From assembly GCF_004795255.1 (NCBI RefSeq), contig NZ_SSBQ01000002.1, positions 725,001 through 789,000 on the forward strand: DNA of 64,000 nucleotides. The letters run 5' to 3'. The DNA is from Streptomyces sp. RKND-216. GTDB lineage: Bacteria > Actinomycetota > Actinomycetes > Streptomycetales > Streptomycetaceae. Shown piece after piece: positions 35,330 to 44,555 of the stretch. The position numbers and the translations under genes were made by a program. The stretch's first letter is position 1; each line of letters begins with the position of its first letter. The notes under the pieces are model-generated. The model was not told the origin of the DNA. It saw only the letters and a program-made list of their open reading frames with translations, and did not search any database.

Positions 35330-36706
35330 TCACTTCCCCGCGGTCGCCGCGGAGCGGCCGGCGAGACGCGCGAAGACGAGTGCCACGAGGGTCAGTCCGC
35401 CGAGTGCCGCGGCCGTCCCGGGATATCCGCCTGCGGCGAGGCCGATGCCGCCGGCCCCGGCGCCGAGGAACACCCCGAAGCTCATGCCGGCGGCGTTGAT
35501 GCTCAGGGCCGTGCCGCGCAGGTTCCCGCATCGCCGTACGAGGGAGGTGGTGACGCAGGCGGCGACGGTGGCGTGGCCCACGCCGATCATGGCGGTCAGC
35601 GGGAGAGCCACGTAGAGGGATCGGCTCAGGAAGACGCCGACCAGGGCGACCAGGGCGACGAACAGGGCGATCGTCATGAGGCGGTCGGTGGAGGCGGTGT
35701 GCCGGTCGGCGCTCAGGAGCCTGCCCGCGAGAAGGTTGCCGACGAAGAACGAGGCTCCGCTGAGGGTCCAGACCAGAGCGAAAGTGCTGGGGTTGAGTCC
35801 GAAACGCTCGTCGTAGAACGCCGCCAGGTAGGCGAGATACCCCATGAACGCGGCGGTGCGCAGCATGGCCACGCACAGCAGCGAAATCACTCCGGGAAGT
35901 CCGGCCAGCAGCCTGAACGACGCCAGGTAGCCGGGCCGGTCCTGATGCGTCGCCTCGTCCCCGTGCGGGCCGCCGGGGGCGCGGCGACCGAGGCGGAGGA
36001 GGAAGTAGAGGGCGAGCCCGGAGCAGAGGGCCGTGACGGCCCACAGGTCACCCTGCCACCCCCACACCATGGCCGGCAGCGCCACCAGCGGTGCCGCCAG
36101 AAGCGCGGTGAAGGACTGCGTGGCGGTGATGAGCGTCGCGGCCCGGCCCGCGGCGGCCTCGCTGGAGAAGCGGTCCGCGGCGGCGGCCGTGAGCGCCGGG
36201 TTGAGAACGGCGGTACCGCCCCCGACGAGCAGACAGAAGGCCGCCAGCAGCAGGAACTCTCCGCCGGCGCCGAGCGCTGCGGACACGGCCAGGACCACCA
36301 GTCCCGCGGCCGCCGCCCGTTCCTTGCGCACACGGTCGATGAAGGGGGCGAGGGCGGTGCCCACCGCGAGCGCGGCGAGGCCGCCGAGGCCGCGCAGCTG
36401 TCCCAGCGCCGCGACCGAGCCCTCGGCGACTCCGGCGATGGGGACGAGGAAGGTGCTGTAGATGGTGAAGGGGACGAGGCCCACGGCCGAGGCCAGCATG
36501 AAGGGCCACAGCTCCCGGGCCATCCGCCAGTCGTTCGGGACGGCGTCCTTCCCCGGTTCTGTCCCTGGCACCGGTGCCGCTGCCGGTGCCGGTGCCGGTG
36601 CCGGTGCCGGTGCCGGTGCCGGTGCCGTCTGCGGTGCGTGGGTGCCCGCCGGGTCCTCCGTGCCGGGTGACGCACTCTTCCCGAACCGCTCGGCACCGCT
36701 GCTCAT
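35330..36706 (-). CDS. MFS exporter, last gene of the metallophore operon
   Basis: The 458-residue protein has an Ala-Pro-rich N-terminal tail of about 55 residues, followed by 12 hydrophobic segments of the major facilitator superfamily. The cytoplasmic loops contain PFIDRVRKERAAAA (the D-R-x-x-R/K position) and a matching second-half loop LSADRHTAS. The ATG at 36706 overlaps the DUF364 stop (ATGA). By its place after three small-molecule enzymes and a peptide/nickel-type importer, it probably exports the finished metallophore, as CntE does for staphylopine. That role is inferred. Confidence 0.8.
   Translation of the reverse strand: MSSGAERFGKSASPGTEDPAGTHAPQTAPAPAPAPAPAPAPAAAPVPGTEPGKDAVPNDWRMARELWPFMLASAVGLVPFTIYSTFLVPIAGVAEGSVAALGQLRGLGGLAALAVGTALAPFIDRVRKERAAAAGLVVLAVSAALGAGGEFLLLAAFCLLVGGGTAVLNPALTAAAADRFSSEAAAGRAATLITATQSFTALLAAPLVALPAMVWGWQGDLWAVTALCSGLALYFLLRLGRRAPGGPHGDEATHQDRPGYLASFRLLAGLPGVISLLCVAMLRTAAFMGYLAYLAAFYDERFGLNPSTFALVWTLSGASFFVGNLLAGRLLSADRHTASTDRLMTIALFVALVALVGVFLSRSLYVALPLTAMIGVGHATVAACVTTSLVRRCGNLRGTALSINAAGMSFGVFLGAGAGGIGLAAGGYPGTAAALGGLTLVALVFARLAGRSAATAGK
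36573..36626. repeat. Hexanucleotide repeat coding for Ala-Pro
   Basis: Nine hexamers, eight GGTGCC and one GCTGCC (plus strand), encode an alternating Ala-Pro tail at the N-terminus of the MFS protein. The simple repeat is prone to length change in steps that preserve the frame. Confidence 0.9.
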
Positions 36707-37524
36707 GGCGTCACCGCCCGGTACCGGTACAGCGCGGTCGCGTCGGCGCTGAACTGGGAGAAGGGGAACGGTTCGGCGGAGAGTGCGCTCACGCCCGCGC
36801 CCAGGAACGCCCGCGCGACGGCGCTGCCGCTCTGTGCGTAGACGGTGAGGGGTGTTCCGTGCTTGCGGCAGTGGTCGAGGATGTCGTCGAAGCTGCCGTT
36901 GACGAGGGTCATGCCGGTGGCGATCACCGCGTCCGCCTCGGCGAGCACTTGGTGCATGTCGTCTGTGACGGGATCGCCCCAGTTGGTGGTGCGCAGGTTG
37001 TAGTCGCAGAGCAGGGGGACGCCGCCCCGGTCGCGTATCGCCGCGACCAGCGGGTTGACGACGCCGATCAGAGCCACCTTCGCGCCTTCGGGGATGTCGA
37101 GAAGGCCGGTGACTGCGGCGTCCCTGGCCCGGGCGCGCGTGTCGGGTGTCCCGGCCGGGAGCGTGACGGTATCCGCGCCGGGATGCGCGGAGTGCGGCTG
37201 GAGGCGGGCCAGATAGGCGTCGAGAGCCGCGACGCCGACGGCGGGCTTCTCGTGCCGGATGAGCTGGTCGAGGGTGTGGCCGGAGGCGTCGGCGCAGAAG
37301 TCGGGGCCGAGGTCGCCTGCTTCGAAGGAGCACGCCCCGAAGACGTTCCCGGACCGCAGCAGGAGGTAGTGGTTGCGGTAGGTGACCTGGCTGCCCGCAA
37401 GGCGGGTGGTGTGGTGGAGCCAGAACGCGCTGGTCACCGTGAAATCTGCGGGAGGCTGGCCGTACACGCCGTCGAGGACCGCTTGGCGGAGTGAGGCTGT
37501 GGACCGGGGTGGTGGGGAGGGCAT
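36703..37524 (-). CDS. DUF364 (Rossmann-like, putative heavy-metal chelation) protein
   Basis: The 273-residue protein resembles DUF364 proteins. The N-terminal part reads FGACSFEAGDLGPDFCADAS, the middle has a Rossmann-type strand and turn (GAKVALIGVVNPLVAAIRDR), and the end contains ADAVIATGMTLVNGSFDDIL, a typical ligand-binding half. DUF364 proteins appear in metal-linked clusters, sometimes with molybdenum or nickel genes, but their reaction is unsettled. It follows the PLP enzyme by 181 nt and overlaps the exporter. In this operon it may complete the metallophore or bind a metal during assembly. Confidence 0.65.
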   Translation of the reverse strand: MPSPPPRSTASLRQAVLDGVYGQPPADFTVTSAFWLHHTTRLAGSQVTYRNHYLLLRSGNVFGACSFEAGDLGPDFCADASGHTLDQLIRHEKPAVGVAALDAYLARLQPHSAHPGADTVTLPAGTPDTRARARDAAVTGLLDIPEGAKVALIGVVNPLVAAIRDRGGVPLLCDYNLRTTNWGDPVTDDMHQVLAEADAVIATGMTLVNGSFDDILDHCRKHGTPLTVYAQSGSAVARAFLGAGVSALSAEPFPFSQFSADATALYRYRAVTP

Positions 37525-37705
37525 GCGGGCTCTCTTCTGTCGGGGGGTCGGCGGTCGGGGGCAGGCCGGTCGGGGGCTCCGATGGGACGGCGTCCCGGTC
37601 GGAGGGTCGCTCGGAGGAGGAAGCCTCAGCCGTTCTTCGTGACGCGGGAGTGCGGAGCAATCTCGGGCCCGCGCGCCGGGGCCCGCGGTGCGGCGCGGTG
37701 GGAGC

Positions 37706-38740
37706 TCACGCCGCTCCGGGAACGAGGACGGTCTCGTCGCGCGTGTGTGCGCTCTCCCCGGGCGGCCAGTCCATCACCGACCAGGGATGACGCAGGTCGT
37801 CGTGGGTGGTGACCTCGTGCGGGACCATCGAGCCCAGTCCGAAGGCCTTGCAGTGGTGGGCGTAGGCGGTGTCGACGTAGCGGTGCCCGGTGTCGGCTGC
37901 GAGAAAGACGTAGGTGGGTGCGTCGTCGCGTGCACGCTCCCAGAGGGTCGCGAGGTACGCCGCTCCGGCGGACAGGCCGGCGAAGATCCCGCTGGCGCGG
38001 AGGAGTTCGACGGCGCCGGACATGGCGTAGTCGAAGTTCACCCAGTGGATGCGGTCGTAGAGGTGGTGGCGGACGTTGTCGAAGGGAATGGAGCTGCCGA
38101 TGCCCGCGATGATGATGTCGGGGTCGGAGACGTGCTCGCTGCCGAAGGTGACGCTGCCGAAGGGCTGCACGCCGGTGAGGCTGACCTTGCGCCCCGCCTC
38201 GCGCAGGTACGTGGAGATCGCTCCTGTGGAGGCCCCGGTGCCGACGCCTCCGACCAGGGTGAGGGGGCCCTCGGGTACTTCGTCCCCGATCAGCGCGGCC
38301 ACGTCGCGATACCCCAGGTAGTGGATGTCGTCGTGGTACTGCCGCATCCAGTGGTAGTCGGGGTTCTTCTTCAGCAGTTCGCCGATCCGTTCGACGCGAA
38401 GGTTCTGGTCCAGCCGCAGGTTCTTGGACGGGCGGACCTGTTCGAGAGTGGCACCGAGTACCTCCAGTTGGACGCGGAGCGTGCGGTCGACGGTGGTGGA
38501 GCCGACGATGTGGCATCGCAGGCCGTACCGGTGGCAGGCGAGGGCCAGGGCGTGTGCGTAGATGCCACTGGAGCTGTCGACGAGCGTGTCGCCGGGGGCG
38601 ACCTGTCCGGTCTCCAGCAGGTGGCGGACGGCGCCGAGCGCCGAGTAGAGCTTCATCGTCTCGAAACGGACGCAGACCGCTCCGGGAGGAATCCTGACCA
38701 GGTCGGGTTCCTTGAGTGCTTCGGCTATGTGCTCGTACAT
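37706..38740 (-). CDS. PLP-dependent cysteine-synthase/SbnA-like enzyme
   Basis: The 344-residue fold-type II PLP enzyme shows a Lys in VRFETMKLYSALGAV at the Schiff-base position, SSSGIYAHALALA for the S-S-G-N-T-G substrate loop, GGVGTGASTGAISTYL for the phosphate-binding glycines, and a C-terminal GIFAGLSAGAAYLATL typical of CysK/SbnA. SbnA of staphyloferrin B replaces the phosphate of O-phosphoserine with an amine; CysK uses sulfide. Some CysK consensus residues are altered (SSGNTG is SSGIYA), so another nucleophile is likely. It lies 16 nt downstream of the methyltransferase. I take it as the core enzyme of the metallophore pathway. Confidence 0.8.
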   Translation of the reverse strand: MYEHIAEALKEPDLVRIPPGAVCVRFETMKLYSALGAVRHLLETGQVAPGDTLVDSSSGIYAHALALACHRYGLRCHIVGSTTVDRTLRVQLEVLGATLEQVRPSKNLRLDQNLRVERIGELLKKNPDYHWMRQYHDDIHYLGYRDVAALIGDEVPEGPLTLVGGVGTGASTGAISTYLREAGRKVSLTGVQPFGSVTFGSEHVSDPDIIIAGIGSSIPFDNVRHHLYDRIHWVNFDYAMSGAVELLRASGIFAGLSAGAAYLATLWERARDDAPTYVFLAADTGHRYVDTAYAHHCKAFGLGSMVPHEVTTHDDLRHPWSVMDWPPGESAHTRDETVLVPGAA

Positions 38741-38756
38741 GGTCGGTGTCTCCCGC

Positions 38757-39524
38757 TCAGGCCTGGTGTCCGCGGCGCATCCTGAACAGGTACGCCTGGC
38801 AGTTGTCGCCCTCCCAGGTCTGCCGGTGGACGACCTCCGGTATGAAGCCCGCGTCGATCGCGTGAGCGACGATGTCCTTCAGCTCGGAGGTGTTGGAGAC
38901 GATCAGGTACACCTCGCCGCCGGGCGCGAGGAGATCACGGGCCTCGATCTGGTCGAAGAAGCGCCTCACGATCTCGATGCCCACGCACACGTTGCGGATG
39001 ACCGTCGGGTCGTCGCTGGTCCGGGTGCTGACGGCAGGCGGGTTGAAGGTGATGACGTCGAGACGGGCGGAGTCCGGGAACTCCTCGAACAGATGGGAGA
39101 CGAGCGGCCGGAAAGTGGTGTCCGGCCGTTGGGGAACGAGACGTTCGTAGCCGGCGCGGGCCGTCGCCACGCTGTCCGGGTGGATGTCCGCCGCCCAGAT
39201 CTCACGGGCACCCATGATTCCGGCGATCACGGCTTCCACGCCGAGACCGACGCCGATCGCCGCATAGGAACGTCCCGCGAGCGCGATGGTGCCGTCCAGC
39301 ATGCGGTCGTGGATGATCCGGCTGGTGTCACCGGGCCGGAAGACCCCCGGCGGCAGCTCGAACGACCAGCCGTTGTAGGAGTAGGCGCGCTGCGTGTGGA
39401 TGTCGGACGAGGAGCTGTTGAGGGCCAGGATCTCGTCGCGGGGCAGGGTGTCGGGCAGTTCGTCGAGCAGGGCGCGGACGGCGTCCTGGGAAGGGGCAAC
39501 GTCCGCTGAAGTCCGGTCGGTCAT
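38757..39524 (-). CDS. HemK-like (N-P-P-A) methyltransferase
   Basis: The 255-residue protein has a SAM-binding part (AAIGVGLGVEAVIAGIMGA, then EIWAADIHPDSVATARAGYE) and the motif IV segment LDVITFNPPAVST. The N-P-P-x motif is shared by HemK/PrmC-type and other N-methyltransferases that act on amide or amine nitrogens. It is shorter than PrmC and lacks the release-factor-binding domain, so a small amine substrate is likely. It follows the ABC ATPase gene by 57 nt. With the PLP enzyme and DUF364 protein it forms the enzymatic part of the operon. Confidence 0.7.
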   Translation of the reverse strand: MTDRTSADVAPSQDAVRALLDELPDTLPRDEILALNSSSSDIHTQRAYSYNGWSFELPPGVFRPGDTSRIIHDRMLDGTIALAGRSYAAIGVGLGVEAVIAGIMGAREIWAADIHPDSVATARAGYERLVPQRPDTTFRPLVSHLFEEFPDSARLDVITFNPPAVSTRTSDDPTVIRNVCVGIEIVRRFFDQIEARDLLAPGGEVYLIVSNTSELKDIVAHAIDAGFIPEVVHRQTWEGDNCQAYLFRMRRGHQA

Positions 39525-39546
39525 GTGTCCTCCGCGATCGGGACTG

Positions 39547-39572
39547 GTGTGTGTGTGGGGGGGGTGGGGGGG
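39547..39572. repeat. GT5-G8-T-G7 low-complexity tract
   Basis: The plus strand reads five GT units, eight G, one T and seven G in the 57-nt gap between the ABC ATPase and methyltransferase genes. On the transcript it is C-rich. Polymerase slippage or, on the plus strand, G-quadruplex formation is plausible. Confidence 0.9.
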
Positions 39573-39581
39573 AAGGTGCGG

Positions 39582-41153
39582 TCACGCACCGGGCGCGGGC
39601 GCGACCACCGCGGGGTCCAGCCGGGTTCTGCTCAGGTCCGACGCGCCGACGAGTTCTCTGGCCTGACGGGTTCGGGGCGTGTGGAGAACCTCCTCGGGGG
39701 TTCCGTCCTCGACGATGCGTCCGCCGTCGAGGACGACGATGTGGTGGGCGACGGCGGAGAGCAGTTCCAGGTCGTGGCTCACCCAGAGCAGAGCCGTGCC
39801 GTACTCGCCGCGCAGCCGGGCGAGTTCGTCCACAACCGCTCGGGTCGCGTCGGGGTCGAGGGCGGTGGTGATCTCGTCGCAGACGAGCACGTCCGGCCGG
39901 GCCAGCACGGCACGGGCGAGGGCCGCGCGCTGGAGTTCGCCTCCGGACAGGCCGCCGGGACGCCGCTCGACGGTGTCGGGGGCGATCCCGAGACGGGTGA
40001 GGAGGTCACGCGCCTCCGCCCGGGCACGGTCCGGTGCCACCTCGCGCAGCCGTACGGCGGTGCGGGCGACCTGTTCCGCCACCGGGCGGCGCTCGTCGAA
40101 CGACGTGCGCACCTCCTGCCACACGTACTGCACGCGCCGCTTCTGCTCCCCGGAGCGGCGGCGCAGTACGGGAAGCGGGGTCCCGTCCAGCAGCACCTCG
40201 CCGCGGTGGCGCTCGTGGAGGCCCGCGATGCAGCGGGCGAGTGTCGTCTTGCCGCTTCCGGAGACCCCGGCGACGCCGAGGCACGCGCCTGCGGGCAGTT
40301 CGAGCCCGATGCAGTCCAGCACACGCCCTCGGCCGCGGCCGTGGAGATGCGCGGTCAGGTCGCGTACCTCCAGCACCGGGGGCCGTGCGAAGGCGTCGTG
40401 AGGGGTGTGCCGTTCGGCGGACACGGGCCGTCGAGGGGGAAGTGCCTCCTCCGGTTCCCCCGCAGCGGTCACCCGTCCGCGGTGCAGGACGACGACGTGG
40501 TCGGCGAGCGCACGGACCAGATCGTGGTCGTGGCTGAGCAGCAGGACTGCCAGGCCGGCACCGGCCAGGCCGGCCAGTTCCTCCGCCAGCCGCATGCGGG
40601 TGACCGTGTCGAGACCGGTGCTCGGCTCGTCGAGTACCAGTGCTTGGGGGCGGCACACGAGGGTCTGCGCGAGCGCCACGCGCTGGCGCTGCCCGCCGGA
40701 GAACTGGTGGGGGAAGCGTCGCCGCGTGTCCCGGCCGGCGGGCAGTTGCGCCGCCTGGAGCGCCTTGGTCACCGCTCCCGTGCCGGGCCCGTGGTGCAGC
40801 CGCGCCAGTTCGGCCAGCACGGTCCCGGTGCGCCGCGCCGGGTTCAGGGCACTGCCCGGGTGCTGGGGCATGTAGGCGACGACGCGGCCCGGTATCCCGG
40901 CGGCCTCGCGGGTCACTCCGTCGCCGTCCACGACGGTGACGGAGCCGGCCGTGACCCTGCCGGTGAGGCTCACCCCCGGGCCGGCCTCGCCCAGCAGGGC
41001 CAGGGCCGCCGTGGTCTTGCCACTGCCGGAGGGCCCGACGAGGGCGGTGACCCGTCGCGGGTGCAGGTCGAAGTCGACCGCGTCGAGGAGCAGGGTCTCC
41101 CCCACCCGAGCTGTGAGCCCGCGTGCGGAGACCACGGGCGCTTGCAGGGTCAT
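39582..41153 (-). CDS. Fused double ATPase (OppD-OppF type) of a peptide/nickel ABC importer
   Basis: The 523-residue protein has two full ABC cassettes in tandem. The first has VGPSGSGKTTAALALLG, FSGGQRQRVALAQTL and ALVLDEPSTGLD; the second has AGVSGSGKTTLARCIA, LSGGELQRAALARAV and VLVCDEITTALD. Usually OppD and OppF are separate chains, so this is the fused form seen in many actinobacteria. The ATG at 41153 overlaps the permease stop (ATGA). It drives import of a small peptide-like ligand, here probably the metal-loaded metallophore. Confidence 0.92.
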   Translation of the reverse strand: MTLQAPVVSARGLTARVGETLLLDAVDFDLHPRRVTALVGPSGSGKTTAALALLGEAGPGVSLTGRVTAGSVTVVDGDGVTREAAGIPGRVVAYMPQHPGSALNPARRTGTVLAELARLHHGPGTGAVTKALQAAQLPAGRDTRRRFPHQFSGGQRQRVALAQTLVCRPQALVLDEPSTGLDTVTRMRLAEELAGLAGAGLAVLLLSHDHDLVRALADHVVVLHRGRVTAAGEPEEALPPRRPVSAERHTPHDAFARPPVLEVRDLTAHLHGRGRGRVLDCIGLELPAGACLGVAGVSGSGKTTLARCIAGLHERHRGEVLLDGTPLPVLRRRSGEQKRRVQYVWQEVRTSFDERRPVAEQVARTAVRLREVAPDRARAEARDLLTRLGIAPDTVERRPGGLSGGELQRAALARAVLARPDVLVCDEITTALDPDATRAVVDELARLRGEYGTALLWVSHDLELLSAVAHHIVVLDGGRIVEDGTPEEVLHTPRTRQARELVGASDLSRTRLDPAVVAPAPGA

Positions 41154-41968
41154 CGAGCGGCCTCCTCTTGGAGAGGGCGAGAACGCGCCAGTCTGTGGTC
41201 GGCGAGCAGGTTGAGGCCCACGGTGAACATGACGAGCAGAGCGGCGGGTGCCGCCACGGCCCACGGCTGGAGCAGCAGGCCCTCACGACTCCGGGCGATG
41301 CTCACCGCCCAGTCGGGCGCCGTCGGACTCAGCCCGAGGCCCAGATAGTTCGCGGACCCGACCAGGAACACGGCGAAGGTGATGCGGGTGCCGATGTCGG
41401 CGGCGACCGGGGGCAGCACCGAACGTGCCACCCAGTCGAGTTGAATTCGTGCCCGGGACTCGCCCTGCAGCCGCAGCGCCTCGGCGACGGGGCTGCTCGC
41501 GGCGTCCAGAGCGGCTGCCCGCACAAGTCGCGCGACCGGCGGCACGTTGACGGCGGCCACCGCGACGGTGATGGCGACGGGCGACCCCCGCCATCCCACA
41601 GCGACCACACTGATCACCAGGAGGGTGGGCAGCGGGAGCAGCACGTCCAGCGGACGGATGAGGAGTTCGTCCAACCAGCGGCTGCGGGCCGACGCCGCGA
41701 GCAGGCCGACACAGCCACCGAGAAGGTAGGAGAGTGCCACGGCACCGAGCGCCATGCCCAGCGCGCTGCGGCCACCGTGCAGGAGCAGGGCCAGCACGTC
41801 GCGGCCCAGGCCGTCCGTCCCGAGCGGGTGCGCGCCGCCGCTGCCGGCATAGGGCAGGGCCTCCCCCGGCGCGGGGACGTCGGCGAACAGCGGGCCGGCC
41901 AGCGCCAGCCCCACAGGAAGAACGAGCAGCAGGCCGCCGAGGGACGCCGTCACGGTCTTCGTCTTCAC
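41150..41968 (-). CDS. Peptide/nickel ABC permease (DppC/NikC type)
   Basis: The 272-residue protein has six hydrophobic spans and the BPD_transp_1 domain. The cytoplasmic loop PVAEALRLQGESRARIQLDW includes the conserved E-A-x-x-x-x-G pattern where the ATPase docks. The N-terminal signal-anchor-like span KTVTASLGGLLLVLPVGLAL is typical of DppC. Its ATG overlaps the upstream permease by ATGA and its stop overlaps the ATPase start, so the four transport genes are translationally coupled. Confidence 0.88.
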   Translation of the reverse strand: MKTKTVTASLGGLLLVLPVGLALAGPLFADVPAPGEALPYAGSGGAHPLGTDGLGRDVLALLLHGGRSALGMALGAVALSYLLGGCVGLLAASARSRWLDELLIRPLDVLLPLPTLLVISVVAVGWRGSPVAITVAVAAVNVPPVARLVRAAALDAASSPVAEALRLQGESRARIQLDWVARSVLPPVAADIGTRITFAVFLVGSANYLGLGLSPTAPDWAVSIARSREGLLLQPWAVAAPAALLVMFTVGLNLLADHRLARSRPLQEEAAR

Positions 41969-42927
41969 CGGAGCACCTCCGTCCGGGGAACGAGCCGATG
42001 GCAGACCAGGTCCGCAGCGAGGCTGAAGAGGAGCGCGGCGACGGCGAGTACGAGTGCCAGCCCCTGCACCGTCGGCACATCCCGGGCCTCCACCGCGCCG
42101 ACCAGGGCGCTGGCCACGCCGGGGATGGCGAAGACGGCCTCGACGATCAGGACGCCGCCCACCAGGTTGTCGCCCACCCGGGCGAGCTCCTGGATGCCGG
42201 GGACGGCCGCGTTGGGCAGCACGTGCCGCACCAGCAGCGTCCGGCGCGGCACGCCCAGGCGGCGCGCCTGGGCCACGTAGCCGGCGTGCAGCACCGTCAC
42301 CATCCCGGCCCGCACCTGCCGGGAGAGCAGGCAGATCATCCGGGCGGCGACCACGGTGACCGGCAGGACCAGCAGTGCTGGCTGCACCAGGAGTTCGGCG
42401 GCACCCACCCCGACCCAGGTCGCCGGGAGCCAGCCGAGCCGCAGGGACAGTCCGGCCACCAGCAGCAGAGCGAGGACGAAGTCGGGAACCGAGTTCAGCG
42501 TGAGCGTCAGGGAGGTGACGGCACGATCCAGGCGCCCTCCCTCGCGCAGCCCCGAGAGCACCCCGAGCAGCACCGCGAGCGGCACGACCACGGCGAGGGT
42601 CACCGCGGCGAGCACCAGGGTGACCGCGGCCGACTCGGCCAGGACGTCCAGGACGGGCCCACCGCTGACCAGGGAGGTGCCGAGGTCGCCGGTGAGCATG
42701 CCGTGGGCCCAGTCCCCGAACCGCTCCAGGGGCGGCCGGTCGAGCTGGAGCTGCTCGCGCAGCGCCTGCACCTGTTCCGGTGTGGCGTCCTCGTTGTTGC
42801 GGACGTCCGCGGCGTCACCGGGAAGCAGGGAGGTCAGAGCGAAGACGAGGACGGTGAGCAGAGCGAGTTGAACGACTCCCAGAGCGAGCCGCTGCAAGGC
42901 GTACCCGCGCATCGTCAGGCCAGCCAC
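41965..42927 (-). CDS. Peptide/nickel ABC permease (DppB/NikB type)
   Basis: The 320-residue protein starts with MRGYALQRLALGVVQLALLT-like first span and the periplasmic LPGDAADVRNNEDATPEQVQ segment, which is the P-G-D-x-A signature of DppB/NikB. The C-terminal BPD_transp_1 part has the loop YVAQARRLGVPRRTLLVRHV. It overlaps the binding-protein gene by 13 nt, including the stop codon, and forms a heterodimeric channel with the following gene. Confidence 0.88.
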   Translation of the reverse strand: MAGLTMRGYALQRLALGVVQLALLTVLVFALTSLLPGDAADVRNNEDATPEQVQALREQLQLDRPPLERFGDWAHGMLTGDLGTSLVSGGPVLDVLAESAAVTLVLAAVTLAVVVPLAVLLGVLSGLREGGRLDRAVTSLTLTLNSVPDFVLALLLVAGLSLRLGWLPATWVGVGAAELLVQPALLVLPVTVVAARMICLLSRQVRAGMVTVLHAGYVAQARRLGVPRRTLLVRHVLPNAAVPGIQELARVGDNLVGGVLIVEAVFAIPGVASALVGAVEARDVPTVQGLALVLAVAALLFSLAADLVCHRLVPRTEVLR

Positions 42928-44471
42928 ACTTTGTCGAAACGGCCCGAGTCCATCGTGTTGGGCGGGGCCTCCTTGACGCCGCCCACCCGCGAGGAGACGG
43001 CGTTCAGCCAGTCCGGGTGGCCCCAGAACAACAGCCCGCCCTCGTCGCGAACGGTGCGCTGGAGCTCGCCGTACAGCCGGGTGCGGGGCGCCTCGTCGGT
43101 GGTCGACTGCGCCTCGGCGAAGGTCTTGTCGAAGTCACGGCGGCGCCACGCGGAGGCGTTGAACGGCGACTCCGTCAGCAGCCGGTCGTTGAGGTAGTTG
43201 GGGATCGTCATGGCTCCCGAGCGGTGGCTGCCCATCGCGCCCTTGGCCAGCTGGTCCTTGAAGTAGGTTTCCGGGGAGCCCTGGTCGATCCTGATCCGCA
43301 CCCCCGCTTCGGCGGCCTGCTCGGCGAACAGCGTGGCGGCCTCGACGAACCCGGCGGCGGCGGAGGAGGTGAAGATCGAGAACGCCTTGTTCAGCGCCCC
43401 TGCCTTCTTCAGCAGCGAGCGGGCCTCGGCGACGTCACGCCGGCGCTGCGGGACGTCCTCGGGGTAGTACTGGTAGCCCTTGCCGAACATGTCGTTGCCG
43501 ACCGTGCCCCGGCCCGCCAGCACCACGTCGACCAACTTCTGCCGGTCGGCCAGGAGCTTGAAGGCGAGCGTGACGTCCGGATTGTCGAACGGCTCCCGGT
43601 CGCACTTCATGACGATCGCCTGCGCGGTGCCGGCCTTCGCCGTCACGATGCGCACCGAGCCGTCCGCCTCCGCCGTGCGGGCGAAGGTCGGCGTCATCTC
43701 GTAGCCGTACTCCGCCTCACCGGCGCGCAGGGCATTGCCACGGGCCTCGGCCTCCGCGGAGAGGATGCGCAGTTCGTCGACGTAGGCGCCGCCGTCCCAG
43801 TGGTCGTCGAACCGTTCGGCGGTGAACGACTGCCCGGGCCGGAAGGACGTGAGCCGGAAGGCGCCGGTCCCGACAGGCCGGGAAGGGTCGTCGTAGCGGG
43901 AGCTGACGATCGCGGTGCCGAGTGTGCCCAGCAGGGAGGGGAAATCGGCGGACGGCCGGGTGAGCCGGAGTTCGACGGTGTTCTTGCCTATGCTGCGGCT
44001 CTTCTTGAGGTCGACGACGGACAGCAGCGACTGCGCGAAGTGGCTCGTGGCCTTCGGGTCGAGAATGCGGGCGAGGCTGAACAGCACATCGTCGGGTACG
44101 AGCTTCTTCCCGTCGTGGAACGTCGCGTCCCGCAGGGTGAACCGCCACACGGTCGCCTCGGCGTCGGACTCCCACTTCGTGGCGAGTCGCGGAACGGGTG
44201 CCATGGAGGCGTCCAGCTCGACGAGCCGGTCGAACAGGGCCTTGGTGCGGGCCATGTCGATGGCCAGCGCCTCGGCGTGCGGGTCGATGGTCTCCCGCTC
44301 GCCTCCCCCGGTGAACAGCGCGCGGAACTGCCCGCCACGCTGCGGCCCGCCCTTCGCCCCGTCACTCCCGCTCCCCGTCCCGGCGCCGCAGCCGGTGAGC
44401 GCCAGGGCTCCTGCCGTGCTCGCGGTGCCCGCCAGGGCGAGGAAGTTCCTGCGGCTGCGGGGTGTGGACAT
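42915..44471 (-). CDS. Peptide/nickel-type substrate-binding lipoprotein with twin-arginine signal
   Basis: The 518-residue SBP_bac_5 protein begins with a twin-arginine signal (MSTPRSRRNFLALAGTASTA) and a lipobox ALTGC, so it is exported folded and lipid-anchored. The mature domain shows the family's TIDPHAEALAIDMARTKALF, VWRFTLRDATFHDGKKL and SRPVGTGAFRLTSF segments. The fold binds di- or oligopeptides, nickel or metallophores. It is the first gene of the unit and follows a Zur/Fur-type box at 44556-44571. The ligand is probably the operon's own product. Confidence 0.9.
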   Translation of the reverse strand: MSTPRSRRNFLALAGTASTAGALALTGCGAGTGSGSDGAKGGPQRGGQFRALFTGGGERETIDPHAEALAIDMARTKALFDRLVELDASMAPVPRLATKWESDAEATVWRFTLRDATFHDGKKLVPDDVLFSLARILDPKATSHFAQSLLSVVDLKKSRSIGKNTVELRLTRPSADFPSLLGTLGTAIVSSRYDDPSRPVGTGAFRLTSFRPGQSFTAERFDDHWDGGAYVDELRILSAEAEARGNALRAGEAEYGYEMTPTFARTAEADGSVRIVTAKAGTAQAIVMKCDREPFDNPDVTLAFKLLADRQKLVDVVLAGRGTVGNDMFGKGYQYYPEDVPQRRRDVAEARSLLKKAGALNKAFSIFTSSAAAGFVEAATLFAEQAAEAGVRIRIDQGSPETYFKDQLAKGAMGSHRSGAMTIPNYLNDRLLTESPFNASAWRRRDFDKTFAEAQSTTDEAPRTRLYGELQRTVRDEGGLLFWGHPDWLNAVSSRVGGVKEAPPNTMDSGRFDKVWLA

Positions 44472-44555
44472 GCTGCTCCCTCAGTGCGACGACATGGCCC
44501 GGTCCGCGACAGGCGGAGTCGCGCGGTCACCGGGAACGAGAACGGTAGCACTGTA

